Notes: generated by a model from the sequence alone, not told the origin. Counted from the stretch's first letter, positions 1 to 8,249 are shown. The stretch is DNA of 64,000 bases from Phyllobacterium bourgognense (GCF_003337575.1 NZ_QPJM01000001.1:496001-560000), one strand, 5' to 3'. Translations and numbers: made by a program.

Positions 1-2963
1 TTGGTCAACGGCAGGCCAAGCCCGGTACCATCGCTGCGAGAATGCTTCGGCGTTGTGATCTGCTTGTAGGGCCGCAGAGCCTGCTCGACCTCCTGCCGCG
101 TCATGCCGATGCCGGTGTCCCGCACACGCAAAAGCACATCGCCGCTCGCCTCATAGCTCGTGGAAACGATAACCTGTCCGCCCGGTCCCGTGAATCGGAT
201 CGCATTTGACAAGAGGTTCAACGCGATCTGCGTGATCGAACGATGGTCCGCGACAATGTCGGGCAACCGCGATGTCAGGCTGGAGCGGATGATGACACGC
301 TCGCGGTTCGCTTGCGGCTGCATGATCGCAACGGCTTCCGTCAGCGCTTCGTTGAGCGAAACCGCCTCGAAATCCATCTCGACGGCGCCGGCCTCGATCT
401 TCGAGATATCGAGTAGATCGTTGACCAGCGACAGGACATGATTGCCGGAGCGACTGATATCGTTCAAATAGTCGCGGTAGCGTTCGCTGCCGATAGGGCC
501 GAACTTCTCGTCCGCCATCAATTCGGAAAAGCCGATGATGGCATTGAGCGGTGTGCGGATTTCATGGCTGATGCGCGCCAGAAATTCGCTCTTCTGCGCA
601 GACGTACGTTCGGCCTCGCGCCGGGCGCTGACCAGCTCTTCCTCTGCGCGTTTCCAGTGGGTGATGTCGCGCAGGACAACGCAGTATCCTTTGGAGGCGT
701 CCAGCTTGCCGATAGTCATGAACAGCGGGATGAAGCGGCCTTGGGCTTCACGGCCAATCACCTCGCGCCCGTCATTGAGCAGACTGGCGACGCCATTTTC
801 TGAAAGACTGTTCAGATAATCCATCGCTGCACGCTGGCTTTCGATGGCGAAAAGCATGGAGAAGGCTTTGCCGGTCAATTCCTCCGGCTCGTAGCCGAAG
901 AGCGCAGCGGCGGAATGGTTGACGGAGCGGATCGAACCGGCTGAATCGAGCAGGATCACGCCGTCGGTCGCCGTATCGAGAATGGCGCTGAGCTCATCGA
1001 TGCGCGTCTGCAGCAGCTGGCGCTCGCTCACCTCGAAATGGTCGGCAGCCCGGGCTTGCGGCGACAATGCGAGCAGCAGCGCACGCTCGCCATTCTCGGT
1101 TGCTTCGTCCCAGCGGACCGCCTGCAGATGCGCCTGAACCCGCGTCACCGAGCCATCGCTGCGCCGAAGGTTCATGCCGGCTTCGTCGTCATCGCTGCTA
1201 TCGCCAGTTTCATCGGCGAAGAGGATGCTCAAGCCGCCCGCATCGTTGATCGCTTCGGCAGACGCGTACAATATGTTCTCCAGCAGCGCGGGATTTGCAT
1301 AAAGTATCTGGCCGTGGCGGTGAATCAGGACCGGCAAGGGCAGGGCCGCGAGAATGGACGTGTCGACACCTTGCCGCGCCTGTTCGCGAATGTTTATCGC
1401 AAAATCCTCAGGCTGGCCGAGTTCGTCCTTGCTATCGCCATCCGCAACAGCATAGCCCGGACCGACCACTTCCGCATCGGGAACCTTGGGCTCCATCTTT
1501 ACAGCCGGCGCGGCAACTGGCGCAGGTTCTGCATCGCCATTGCTCTTCGGGCCATCACCAAGAACTTCCCGGCGCAGCCTTTCGGCAATTTCGCGAAATG
1601 CATTGCGTTCGGCATCGTTGAGCCGTCCGTCGTCGCGTGAGAGCCGTTGCGTCTTGAGCGGAATGATATTGTCTGTTGTATCCGGCGTGATTTCCAGCGC
1701 GGGTTTTTCCCCGTTGAAGACGTCTACGTCCGCCGCTTTATGCACCACCGCTTGTACGTCGTTCAATGTCTCGCCGGCGGCTTTCGGATCGGTTGTCACA
1801 TCGCCCATACGGGCCACGCCAAACCCCCGGAAACCCAGGAACACCCGGTCACGCGAATAGATCGGCAGCGCAGCAAGCTCGATCGGCACACGCAGGTCGG
1901 TGCCTTCGATTGGCCATAGCACCGTCCGTCCCGACCAAGTGTCGCGGCGCTCGAGAAGCGCGGCGATTTCCTCATTGTCGTCGAACCCATGGCTCGCAGC
2001 CACGGCCCGGAAAGATCTGCCGATGATCGACGCCGATTGCGGTCCGACAGCGGCGGAGAACTCCGGCGATATCTCGCTGAAATTTGCCTGCGCGTCGACC
2101 TTCCAGACAAAGCGCACCGGCGCCTCGGATGGTACGTACTGGAATATGTCCGAAGGTGCTTCCGTGTCTTTAAATGATGGCTCGAATGCGAGAGAGGTCT
2201 GATCTGCAATCTGCGCATCGGCAATTGGCGCCTCGGGCACGACGGCAAGTTCGGGCTGCTGGTCGTCAGCCGCTACGATTTCGCTTGTCTGCCCGCCCAC
2301 AATTTCCGGCTCGATCGCAAACAGCAGATGCATTGCGGGGCTGTCCGTCAGTCTCGCAATACCGGTGGGTATGGCGCCCTTGGCTGTCTGTACCGGACGT
2401 TTGACCAGGCGGTCCCGCTCGAGCCGCACCTCCCGTACGAGATCGCCGAGGATCTTGTCATCGAATTCGAGCCTGGCAAACTGTTGCGATGCGGCGATCA
2501 CGCCGCCATTGGCGTCGATCATCGCTGCATGGGTTGTCCGGTCGCCAAAGCCCTTGATTGCCAATGATGCGATTTGCTTCCCGGAACTTGCCCGATCGGA
2601 ATTGGCGATCGAGAGAAGAATGGCCTGTTCGCCGCGCGGCAATGTCAGATCGCTCGCCTGGAATGTCAGGATGCGGCTGGAAAGCCCGAAGGCAACGCGC
2701 AACGAAACAGTGCGTCCGTGCCCGATGGCAGGAAAACCATCCAGCGCCATGAGCTGCCGCCGTGCCTGTATGCCGAGCACCGCTCCGCCACCGATTATCT
2801 CGTCGATCGACGCATAGCCAAGCATCGCCGCACCTTGGCCATTGGCCCAGATAACGTTCTGCAGATCCTGCGATATCACGACCAGCGCATCGCCATTGGC
2901 AAAGTGCTCGCGGATCTCGTCGAGGACGGCGATGTCGATGAATGGATAAGTTCCAGACGCCAT
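1..2963 (-). CDS. pdhS: PdhS-like cell-cycle sensor histidine kinase (C-terminus beyond window)
   Basis: An open frame runs leftwards from ATG 2961-2963 and leaves the window after 987 codons. The N-terminus (MASGTYPFIDIAVLDEIREH) resembles the start of Brucella PdhS as I remember it, a soluble kinase of about 1035 residues that controls DivK and the asymmetric cell cycle, so about 50 residues are probably missing. PAS-type sensor sequence fills the first 780 residues. The HisKA H-box (ISHEIRTPLNA) places the phosphorylated His near residue 800. An HATPase G2 box (DGTGLGLPLT) lies at the very end of the visible part. I see no membrane segment near the N-terminus, in line with a cytoplasmic PdhS. 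A CtrA-type box lies about 50 bp upstream of the start, which fits cell-cycle control. PleC/DivJ-family kinases are the alternative names. Confidence 0.85.
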   Translation of the reverse strand, partial: MASGTYPFIDIAVLDEIREHFANGDALVVISQDLQNVIWANGQGAAMLGYASIDEIIGGGAVLGIQARRQLMALDGFPAIGHGRTVSLRVAFGLSSRILTFQASDLTLPRGEQAILLSIANSDRASSGKQIASLAIKGFGDRTTHAAMIDANGGVIAASQQFARLEFDDKILGDLVREVRLERDRLVKRPVQTAKGAIPTGIARLTDSPAMHLLFAIEPEIVGGQTSEIVAADDQQPELAVVPEAPIADAQIADQTSLAFEPSFKDTEAPSDIFQYVPSEAPVRFVWKVDAQANFSEISPEFSAAVGPQSASIIGRSFRAVAASHGFDDNEEIAALLERRDTWSGRTVLWPIEGTDLRVPIELAALPIYSRDRVFLGFRGFGVARMGDVTTDPKAAGETLNDVQAVVHKAADVDVFNGEKPALEITPDTTDNIIPLKTQRLSRDDGRLNDAERNAFREIAERLRREVLGDGPKSNGDAEPAPVAAPAVKMEPKVPDAEVVGPGYAVADGDSKDELGQPEDFAINIREQARQGVDTSILAALPLPVLIHRHGQILYANPALLENILYASAEAINDAGGLSILFADETGDSSDDDEAGMNLRRSDGSVTRVQAHLQAVRWDEATENGERALLLALSPQARAADHFEVSERQLLQTRIDELSAILDTATDGVILLDSAGSIRSVNHSAAALFGYEPEELTGKAFSMLFAIESQRAAMDYLNSLSENGVASLLNDGREVIGREAQGRFIPLFMTIGKLDASKGYCVVLRDITHWKRAEEELVSARREAERTSAQKSEFLARISHEIRTPLNAIIGFSELMADEKFGPIGSERYRDYLNDISRSGNHVLSLVNDLLDISKIEAGAVEMDFEAVSLNEALTEAVAIMQPQANRERVIIRSSLTSRLPDIVADHRSITQIALNLLSNAIRFTGPGGQVIVSTSYEASGDVLLRVRDTGIGMTRQEVEQALRPYKQITTPKHSRSDGTGLGLPLT

Positions 2964-3011
2964 ATGTTGACCAGCATGCTCCGATCGAACAGTCGCATCC
3001 TCGCGATGTTC

Positions 3012-3026
3012 TTAAGACTTTGTTAA
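3012..3026. promoter_or_regulatory. CtrA-type box upstream of pdhS
   Basis: TTAA-N7-TTAA (TTAAGACTTTGTTAA) matches the full CtrA consensus. On the minus strand it reads TTAAC-N6-TTAA, 49 bp upstream of the pdhS start. Inference: pdhS feeds into the DivK-CtrA pathway, so this could be feedback control. By chance alone such AT-rich sites are not rare. Confidence 0.5.
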
Positions 3027-3158
3027 TAATGATCCAGCCGTCACTCGTCCACTCGCAGCCCTCTATCTTACATGTCTTTCTCTTGGTTTAGTTAACTTCC
3101 GTCGCGGTAATACAACCGTCCACATAATAATTTCGATTTAGAAACAGGCACACGATTG

Positions 3159-3205
3159 TGCACTGCAAAATAAATGTTGCAACGCACCATATTTTGAATT
3201 ATATA
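3159..3205 (+). promoter_or_regulatory. Phasin promoter with two TGC-N3-GCA sites (PhaR/PhbF-like operators)
   Basis: A good promoter is visible: TTGCAA (3177-3182), 17-bp spacer, TATATA (3200-3205). Two copies of TGC-N3-GCA lie at 3159-3168 and 3178-3186. The second, TGTTGCAACGCA, nearly matches the published PhbF recognition pattern TG-N-TGC-N3-GCAA and overlaps the -35 box. PhaR/PhbF proteins repress phasin genes until polyhydroxybutyrate accumulates. The 301-bp gap between pdhS and this gene holds this promoter, the CtrA box and otherwise AT-rich DNA. Confidence 0.5.
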
Positions 3206-3264
3206 GGGGTTATCAAATCAGCTGCAGAGGCAAATGACCATCTGCACCAAGGAAGGAACCTGTT

Positions 3265-3720
3265 ATGAGCAAGACTACCAAACAGACTGCCGATGCGTTC
3301 TCGATCCCTACCTTCGATGCAACCGCTGTAACCGATCAGGTTCGCGAATTCACCGAAAAGGGCGTTGCTCAGTCCAAGGAAGCTTATGCCAAGATCAAGG
3401 ATCAGGCCGAAGCTGCCCAGAAGACCCTTGAAACCACTTTTGAAACTGCTCAGTCGAATGGCGCCGCTCTTTCGCTCAAGGCATTGGCTGCGTTCCGCGC
3501 CAACACCGAAGCCGGCTTCGCTCATATCGAAGCGTTGATTGGCGTGAAGTCCTTTGGCGAAGTGATCGAACTGCAGAGCGCATTCGTTCGCAAGCAGGCT
3601 GAAGCCATCTCCGGTCAGGCCAAGGAATTCCAGGCTGTTGCTTCGAAGGCAGTTGAAGAAATCTCCGCACCGGTCAAGTCGGCTGTCGAGAAGGCAATCA
3701 AGGACGTCAAGGTCGCCTAA
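3265..3720 (+). CDS. Phasin family protein (PHB granule-associated)
   Basis: The product is 151 residues, rich in Ala, Lys, Glu and Gln, with no Cys or Trp, and almost entirely predicted helix. This is typical of phasins, which coat polyhydroxyalkanoate granules. The phasin_2-like core spans about residues 20-140 (for example SFGEVIELQSAFVRKQAEA), and the chain ends in a Lys/Val-rich tail (VEKAIKDVKVA). ATG 3265 is preceded by a good AAGGAAGGAA ribosome site. The gene stands alone between its own promoter and an intrinsic terminator. Granule binding is inferred from the family, since no PHA synthase gene lies in the window. Confidence 0.9.
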   Translation: MSKTTKQTADAFSIPTFDATAVTDQVREFTEKGVAQSKEAYAKIKDQAEAAQKTLETTFETAQSNGAALSLKALAAFRANTEAGFAHIEALIGVKSFGEVIELQSAFVRKQAEAISGQAKEFQAVASKAVEEISAPVKSAVEKAIKDVKVA

Positions 3721-3820
3721 TTGGCGATTTGACGGAAGAAATACCCCGACGGCAATCCTCCTCCCGGCCGTAGGGGAAGCAAGACTTCATGGCTCCTCCC
3801 GCCTGGTCTTGCGCTGATGG

Positions 3821-3856
3821 AAAAAGGCCGGATCCTCCCCCGGCCTTTTTCTTTTT
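3821..3856 (+). terminator. Intrinsic terminator after the phasin gene
   Basis: An 11-bp stem AAAAAGGCCGG / CCGGCCTTTTT with an 8-nt loop is followed by more T residues. It lies 100 bp after the phasin stop. Confidence 0.85.
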
Positions 3857-3942
3857 CGGTTTGTTGCTGTCTTTGTTACATCGAACACTTGCAAAAAGCG
3901 TCAATCCTTCGTATGTGACGCCTGTCAAAAATATGACGGTAT

Positions 3943-4019
3943 GCGGTCGTAGCTCAGTTGGTTAGAGCGCAGGATTGTGGCTCCTGAGGTCGGTGGTTCG
4001 AGCCCACCCGTCCGTACCA
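3943..4019 (+). tRNA. tRNA-His (anticodon GTG), no G-1, A73
   Basis: A 77-nt cloverleaf with CCA encoded. The D stem is GCTC/GAGC. The anticodon stem CAGGA/TCCTG encloses loop TTGTGGC, giving anticodon GTG. The T stem GGTGG/CCACC encloses TTCGAGC. The acceptor strands are GCGGTCG and CGTCCGT, giving G1-U72 and an apparent U5-U68 mismatch. The base before G1 is T and the discriminator is A73, so the G-1:C73 pair found in nearly all other tRNA-His is absent. This is the known state in many alphaproteobacteria. The matching hisS is at 28745-30259. Confidence 0.95.
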
Positions 4020-4057
4020 TCATCTCTCCACGAAACTCTTCAAATCCAAGACGGGCC

Positions 4058-5149
4058 TTAAACCCCTGTTCGTTTCGCGATGAAACGCGCAATCGCAGGG
4101 CCTGTCAAAAGTACGACGATGAAACGCGATGTTTGCATCGCCATGACGAATGCCACATCGACATCGCTGGACGCCGCAATGATCGCAACGGAATCGGCGC
4201 CGCCGGGACTGGTCGCCAGATAAGCCGTCAGCGGGTCCACGTCGGCCACCCATACGAGGATGGCGGCAATTCCTCCGCAGATAGCAATCAAGGTCAGGAT
4301 AGAGGCGACGACGCGCGGCAGAGCACGGGCTGCATGAACAAGAATGGGCCGTGTGAAGCGCGAGCCAATATTCCAGCCAACGAACGCGTAGCTCGCGGCA
4401 AGCAGCCAGGGCGGCAATACGATCTCCATCATACCCGTGTTCTGCAGAACCACACCCACGACAAGCGGCACCAGAAGCGGCCCAGCAGGGATGCGCAGTC
4501 GCACGGCGAGCGAACTTCCAAGCGCTATGAGTATCAAGGTTTGTGCAAGACCAAGCCAGGAAATGGCCGGGAACCAGACGATTTCCGGCACCGGAGCCAC
4601 TGGAGCTGCGACCCATATACTGGATACGGCCGAGGCGACGATTGCCACAAAGACCACGCGTAGATATTGCATGAATGCTACCAGGCGGATGTCTGCACCA
4701 AAAGCCTCGGCCATCAGCGTCATCGCCGAAGCTGCGCCTGGAGATGAGCCCCAGATGGCGGTCGTACCGGGCAAGACCTGCCAGCGCGTCAGCAACCAGC
4801 CGAGCGCGTTGCTTGCCAGAAGAACCGACCCAATGACCACCAGGAACAGCGGCCAGTCGTGCAGCATCTCGGCAAGCGCTGCGGGCCGAATACTGAGCGC
4901 GATCAGGCAGCCGATCACGCCTTGAGCGATAATGAAGGGGCGCATTGGCAGCCGGATCGAACCGCCCGCTGCAGCCACGACAATGGCCGCGGCCATCGGC
5001 CCAAGCAGAAGCGCTGCCGGCAGACGAGTCGCGTGCAGAAGCAAGAAGAACAGGATCGACAATCCGAGCAAAATCGCCCATTGCAACCCAATGCCGCGAC
5101 TGCTCAATCCGCCGCCAAGGATGCGGCCGATCCACTCAGGAACGTTCAT
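4058..5149 (-). CDS. AbrB family membrane protein
   Basis: About ten hydrophobic segments are arranged as two similar halves. Each half has a conserved glycine-rich loop: GTTAIWGSSPGAASAMTLMA near the middle and ATSPGGADSVAIIAA near the C-terminus. This is the AbrB duplication family (PF05145), often misnamed ammonia monooxygenase. E. coli AbrB is linked to regulation of aidB, but the transport substrate of the family is unsettled. Start choice: ATG 5147-5149 gives 363 residues starting MNVPEWIG. An upstream in-frame ATG at 5215 would add 22 polar residues with no membrane role. The stop is 38 bp from the tRNA-His gene, which is on the opposite strand. Confidence 0.85.
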   Translation of the reverse strand: MNVPEWIGRILGGGLSSRGIGLQWAILLGLSILFFLLLHATRLPAALLLGPMAAAIVVAAAGGSIRLPMRPFIIAQGVIGCLIALSIRPAALAEMLHDWPLFLVVIGSVLLASNALGWLLTRWQVLPGTTAIWGSSPGAASAMTLMAEAFGADIRLVAFMQYLRVVFVAIVASAVSSIWVAAPVAPVPEIVWFPAISWLGLAQTLILIALGSSLAVRLRIPAGPLLVPLVVGVVLQNTGMMEIVLPPWLLAASYAFVGWNIGSRFTRPILVHAARALPRVVASILTLIAICGGIAAILVWVADVDPLTAYLATSPGGADSVAIIAASSDVDVAFVMAMQTSRFIVVLLTGPAIARFIAKRTGV

Positions 5150-5393
5150 GAGGAACCGTTGGATAGCCGGGAGAGGCGCTGGGTATCGAGACGACGTTGC
5201 CGAAGCGGCATACATGAGCGGAGCTTTTCACCTTTGTGGAAGCCATTTGGAAAAGCATCACTAATTATCATCGCCCCGATGTCCCACCAGCCTCAACAAA
5301 GTTGGCCGCAGGATAATCTTCTGTTGCGCGCCGTCCACCCCCTGTTTAGCGTATTTGAACCTTGGAAAAATCCGCAGAACTGCTATGTTTGAG

Positions 5394-5486
5394 TTTGGAG
5401 CGGGGACGAACTTTCGTCCGCCCCCATTCCTCATTTCATAAAGTGAACCCGGAACGAGACTTGCCAGCCTGTCCGGGTTCTTTTTA
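5394..5486 (+). ncRNA. Candidate small RNA, copy 1
   Basis: Promoter CTTGGA (5361-5366), 16-bp spacer, CTATGT (5383-5388), which resembles the alphaproteobacterial CTTGAC-N17-CTATAT form. The predicted transcript of about 93 nt has a stem GGACGAA/TTCGTCC (5404-5419). An unpaired C/U-rich stretch follows (CCCCCATTCCTCATTT, 5421-5436), whose TTCCTC could pair with a GAGGAA ribosome site. It ends in a terminator hairpin GAACCCGGA/TCCGGGTTC (5445-5480) followed by TTTTT. There is no ORF. The layout recalls rhizobial trans-acting sRNAs that occur as tandem paralogues (for example AbcR1/AbcR2), but I cannot assign a family. Confidence 0.65.
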
Positions 5487-5793
5487 TGATGAGGGTAACG
5501 CTACATGGTGTGAACCACATCGCTTTACCTCCAAGTTGGAAGCAAGGCCGTTGCCGCGGTCGAAGTGGCCAATCGCCTTCGATGCACCGGCTGGCTCGGT
5601 ACAGACTGCTTCTGCCTCCAAAGTGAATGCTGTCAATTCATCGCTTGGTTGAAGTGATCGCGCCACAAACGCCCGGTTGAAACGCTTCGCAAACAATCGG
5701 TTGTGTCGTTGCGTTCGGTGTTCTGACAAATGAGATCAGAAGCATCGAAGCATTTTGAACCTTGGAAAAATTCGCAGAACTGCTATGTTCAAT

Positions 5794-5886
5794 CTTGGAG
5801 CGCGGACGAACTTTCGTCCGCCCCCATTCCTCATTTCGTAAAATGAACCCGGATAGACATTGTCCAGCCTGACCGGGTTCTTTTTA
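5794..5886 (+). ncRNA. Candidate small RNA, copy 2
   Basis: This is the paralogue of the RNA at 5394-5486, 400 bp downstream. It has the same promoter boxes (5761-5766 and 5783-5788). The first stem is a longer perfect one, GCGGACGAA/TTCGTCCGC (5802-5821). The unpaired CCCCCATTCCTCATTT is identical. The terminator GAACCCGG/CCGGGTTC (5845-5880) plus TTTTT is kept although its loop sequence differs. Changes fall mostly in loops and linkers while both stems and the C/U-rich stretch are kept, which supports a functional RNA. Confidence 0.65.
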
Positions 5887-6181
5887 CGATGAGGGTAACG
5901 CTACATGGTCTGAACCACATCGCTTTACCTCCAAGTTGGAAGCAAGGCCGTTGCCGCGGTCGAAGTGGCCAATTGCCTTCGATGCACCGGCTGGCTCGGT
6001 GCAGACTGCTTCTGCCTCCAAACTGAAATGCTCTCACGTCATCGCTTGGTTCAGGCAACGGCGCCACGAACGCCCGGTTGAAACGTTTCGCAAACAATCG
6101 GTTGCGCGGTTGCATGAGCGGCTGTCGATGTGCCGATTTTTACTGTTTGCGGCCCTTGATGTTTCATGCGAATGAAACGCC

Positions 6182-6859
6182 ATGCGCATATTGCTCGTAG
6201 AAGACACGCACGATGTGGGAGAGGCAATCGCCAGGCGTTTCGAGGCGACAGGGCATGCCGTAGACTGGGAAACCAATGGGCGGGATGCAGCCGAAATCAT
6301 CGATTTCACCGAATATGCACTGATCATTCTCGATGTCATGTTGCCGGGCATGGATGGCTTTGAAATCCTCAAACGCATCCGTAAATCCGGCAATGCGGTT
6401 CCCGTCCTTGTCCTGACCGCGCGTTCTGAAATTGACGACCGGGTTGGAGCGCTTGATCTTGGGGCGGACGACTATCTGGTAAAGCCGTTTGACTTCCGCG
6501 AATTGGAGGCGCGGTCGCGCGTCCTGATGCGCCGCCACACCGGTGGCGAGGCGACCAACCTGATCAAATGCGGTGATATCGCCGTCGATCGCGGCACGCG
6601 ATCCGTGCACGTCGGCAAGCGTGAAGTACAGTTGAAGCGGCGTGAGCTGACGCTGCTCGAAGTTCTCGTTGCACGGCCGGGCCGCGTCTTCAGCAAAGAC
6701 GAATTACTCGATCAGATTTTCGGTTTCGATGAAGCGGCGAACGCCAACGCGATCGAACTTTATATAGGCCGTTTGCGCAAGAAGCTGGAGGGCGCCAAAG
6801 CGCATATCGTCACCGTGCGCGGGCTCGGTTATCAGCTGGTACCTGGCGATGCGCCCTGA
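6182..6859 (+). CDS. OmpR-family response regulator (TctD/QseB-like)
   Basis: 225 residues. The receiver domain is at 1-115, with acidic pocket ED (7-8), phosphoacceptor Asp51 in LIILDVMLPG and Lys of VKPFDF near 101. A winged-helix DNA-binding domain follows at about 125-220 (LKRRELTLLEVL, VRGLGYQLV). The gene overlaps the next one, the histidine kinase, by 11 bp, so the two form one transcription unit. The partner kinase carries a 2CSK_N-type sensor domain, which points to the TctD/TctE subgroup. That subgroup controls uptake of organic acids or other small solutes. The actual signal is unknown. Confidence 0.9.
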   Translation: MRILLVEDTHDVGEAIARRFEATGHAVDWETNGRDAAEIIDFTEYALIILDVMLPGMDGFEILKRIRKSGNAVPVLVLTARSEIDDRVGALDLGADDYLVKPFDFRELEARSRVLMRRHTGGEATNLIKCGDIAVDRGTRSVHVGKREVQLKRRELTLLEVLVARPGRVFSKDELLDQIFGFDEAANANAIELYIGRLRKKLEGAKAHIVTVRGLGYQLVPGDAP

Positions 6860-8249
6860 AGTCCTGCGACACGGCCCGTCTCTGTTCGGGCGTCTTGCCC
6901 GGCGCATTTCGTTTGTCCTTTTTATTGGCGCCGCACTGCTCGTTAGTGCTGCCTGGTATTATGCCGAGACTGCCGCGAACAAGGCCTATGATCGCCTGCT
7001 CGTTGGCGCGGCGTTGCAGATGGCGGAAAGTCTTTCGGTCGAGGATGGAATACTGACTGCACGTCTGCCGACCTCTGCGTTCGAATTGCTCGGCCTCGCG
7101 GACCGCGACCGGATTTTCTACCGCGTCATCGATACGCATGGCCAGACCCTGACCGGGTATGATGATCTCAAGACACCAACCCCACTGGAGCGCGTGCAAG
7201 ATCCTCTGAGCGTCGAAGAGGGCGTCTACAAGGGTGAGCCTGTGCGCATCGCCCATGCGACCCGGATCCTCGCCGATCCTGCGGTCTCTGGCCGTGCCTA
7301 TGTCATCGTAGCCCAGACGAATGAGGCGCGATTGGCTTTGACCCGCGAGCTCACGCTGCGCGCGACGATCCTCGTCTTCATCATGAGTCTGCTAGCTTTC
7401 GCTGGTGCCATGCTGGCGATCCGCTATGCGTTGCAGCCGGTGGAACAGTTGGGGACGGAGGTTCGTGGCCGCGACCCGCACGATCTGACGCCGGTTACAG
7501 TCGACGTGCCGCGTGAGCTTGATCCCTTTGTCAGCTCGATCAACCATTTCATGGGAAGGCTCAATGAACGCGTCGATCTGTTGCAGCGTTTCATTGCTGA
7601 TGCCGCACATCAGATACGCACCCCATTGACTGCGCTGACGGCACAGATCGATCTTCTGGGCACCGGCAAACTCGACAAGGCGGGCCGCCAGCATTTTAAT
7701 CGGGTCAAGGAAAGAACAAGCGAACTCTCCCGGCTGACCAACCAATTGCTCAGCCACGCGATGGTGATTCATCGCGCCGATTCTGTTCAGCTGGAGCCGA
7801 TCAGTCTTGTCGATGTGGCAAGACGCGCCTATCGGGTCGCTATTCCGGTCACGGTCGATCCCGATATCGTCATTTCTTTCGAAGCGCCGGATGAGCGGCC
7901 CTTCGTTCTCGGCGACGCGGTCAGCCTGCGCGAAGCCATTGTCAACGTCATCGACAATGCTTTGCGGCATGGCACGGATCAGCGGCTGGAGGTGCGGGTG
8001 CGCGCCAGCGGCACGCAAGCCTTTGTCGAGGTTGAGGATGACGGTCCCGGGATCCCGCCTGAGAGCTGGGAGAAAGCGACGCAGCGCTTTGCTACGTCGA
8101 AATCGCATGAAGGCAGCTCAGGTCTTGGCTTCGCCATTGCCCAGGAAGTGGCAAATGCCCATGGTGGCACCTTGAGCTTTCGCGCCCGCGACGAAAAAGG
8201 TTTTACCGTGGTTTTGACGCTGCCGCTGTTCAAGGGAGTGGCGAAATGA
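6849..8249 (+). CDS. Sensor histidine kinase (TctE-like, 2CSK_N domain)
   Basis: 466 residues. Membrane segments are at about 18-38 and 172-192, enclosing a periplasmic domain of about 130 residues like the 2CSK_N domain of TctE kinases (AYDRLLVGAALQMAESLS). A HAMP-like linker follows. The H-box ADAAHQIRTPLTAL puts the phosphorylated residue at His254. The ATP-binding domain shows the N-box (VNVIDNALRHG) and G boxes (DDGPGIPP, GSSGLGFAI). It starts inside the response regulator gene (11-bp overlap). The next gene, a solute-binding protein, starts 4 bp before its stop, so all three are probably translated together. Confidence 0.92.
   Translation: MRPEVLRHGPSLFGRLARRISFVLFIGAALLVSAAWYYAETAANKAYDRLLVGAALQMAESLSVEDGILTARLPTSAFELLGLADRDRIFYRVIDTHGQTLTGYDDLKTPTPLERVQDPLSVEEGVYKGEPVRIAHATRILADPAVSGRAYVIVAQTNEARLALTRELTLRATILVFIMSLLAFAGAMLAIRYALQPVEQLGTEVRGRDPHDLTPVTVDVPRELDPFVSSINHFMGRLNERVDLLQRFIADAAHQIRTPLTALTAQIDLLGTGKLDKAGRQHFNRVKERTSELSRLTNQLLSHAMVIHRADSVQLEPISLVDVARRAYRVAIPVTVDPDIVISFEAPDERPFVLGDAVSLREAIVNVIDNALRHGTDQRLEVRVRASGTQAFVEVEDDGPGIPPESWEKATQRFATSKSHEGSSGLGFAIAQEVANAHGGTLSFRARDEKGFTVVLTLPLFKGVAK

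Larger units (their letters stand above)
5354..6113. repeat. Tandem direct repeat, two copies of about 360 bp with a 400-bp period
   Basis: Copy 1 is about 5354-5712 and copy 2 about 5754-6113. Matching landmarks sit exactly 400 bp apart: CTTGGAAAAAT at 5361 and 5761, GACGAACTTTCGTCC at 5405 and 5805. The first 270 bp of each copy are nearly identical. The 3' parts have drifted by substitutions and an indel. Each copy contains a promoter, a stem-loop and an intrinsic terminator (annotated separately), then about 230 bp of conserved DNA with no consistent reading frame. The stretch 5216-5353 before it holds nothing I can name. Confidence 0.9.

Noticed and set aside
1067-2404. Several plus-strand frames inside pdhS
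   Set aside because: They are reverse-strand shadows of the pdhS sensor region and contain no domain.
5484-6115. Two short minus-strand frames across the 400-bp repeat with similar N-terminal parts
   Set aside because: The two copies agree only at first and then differ by a frameshift, so the shared sequence is not kept as protein. The DNA duplication explains the similarity.
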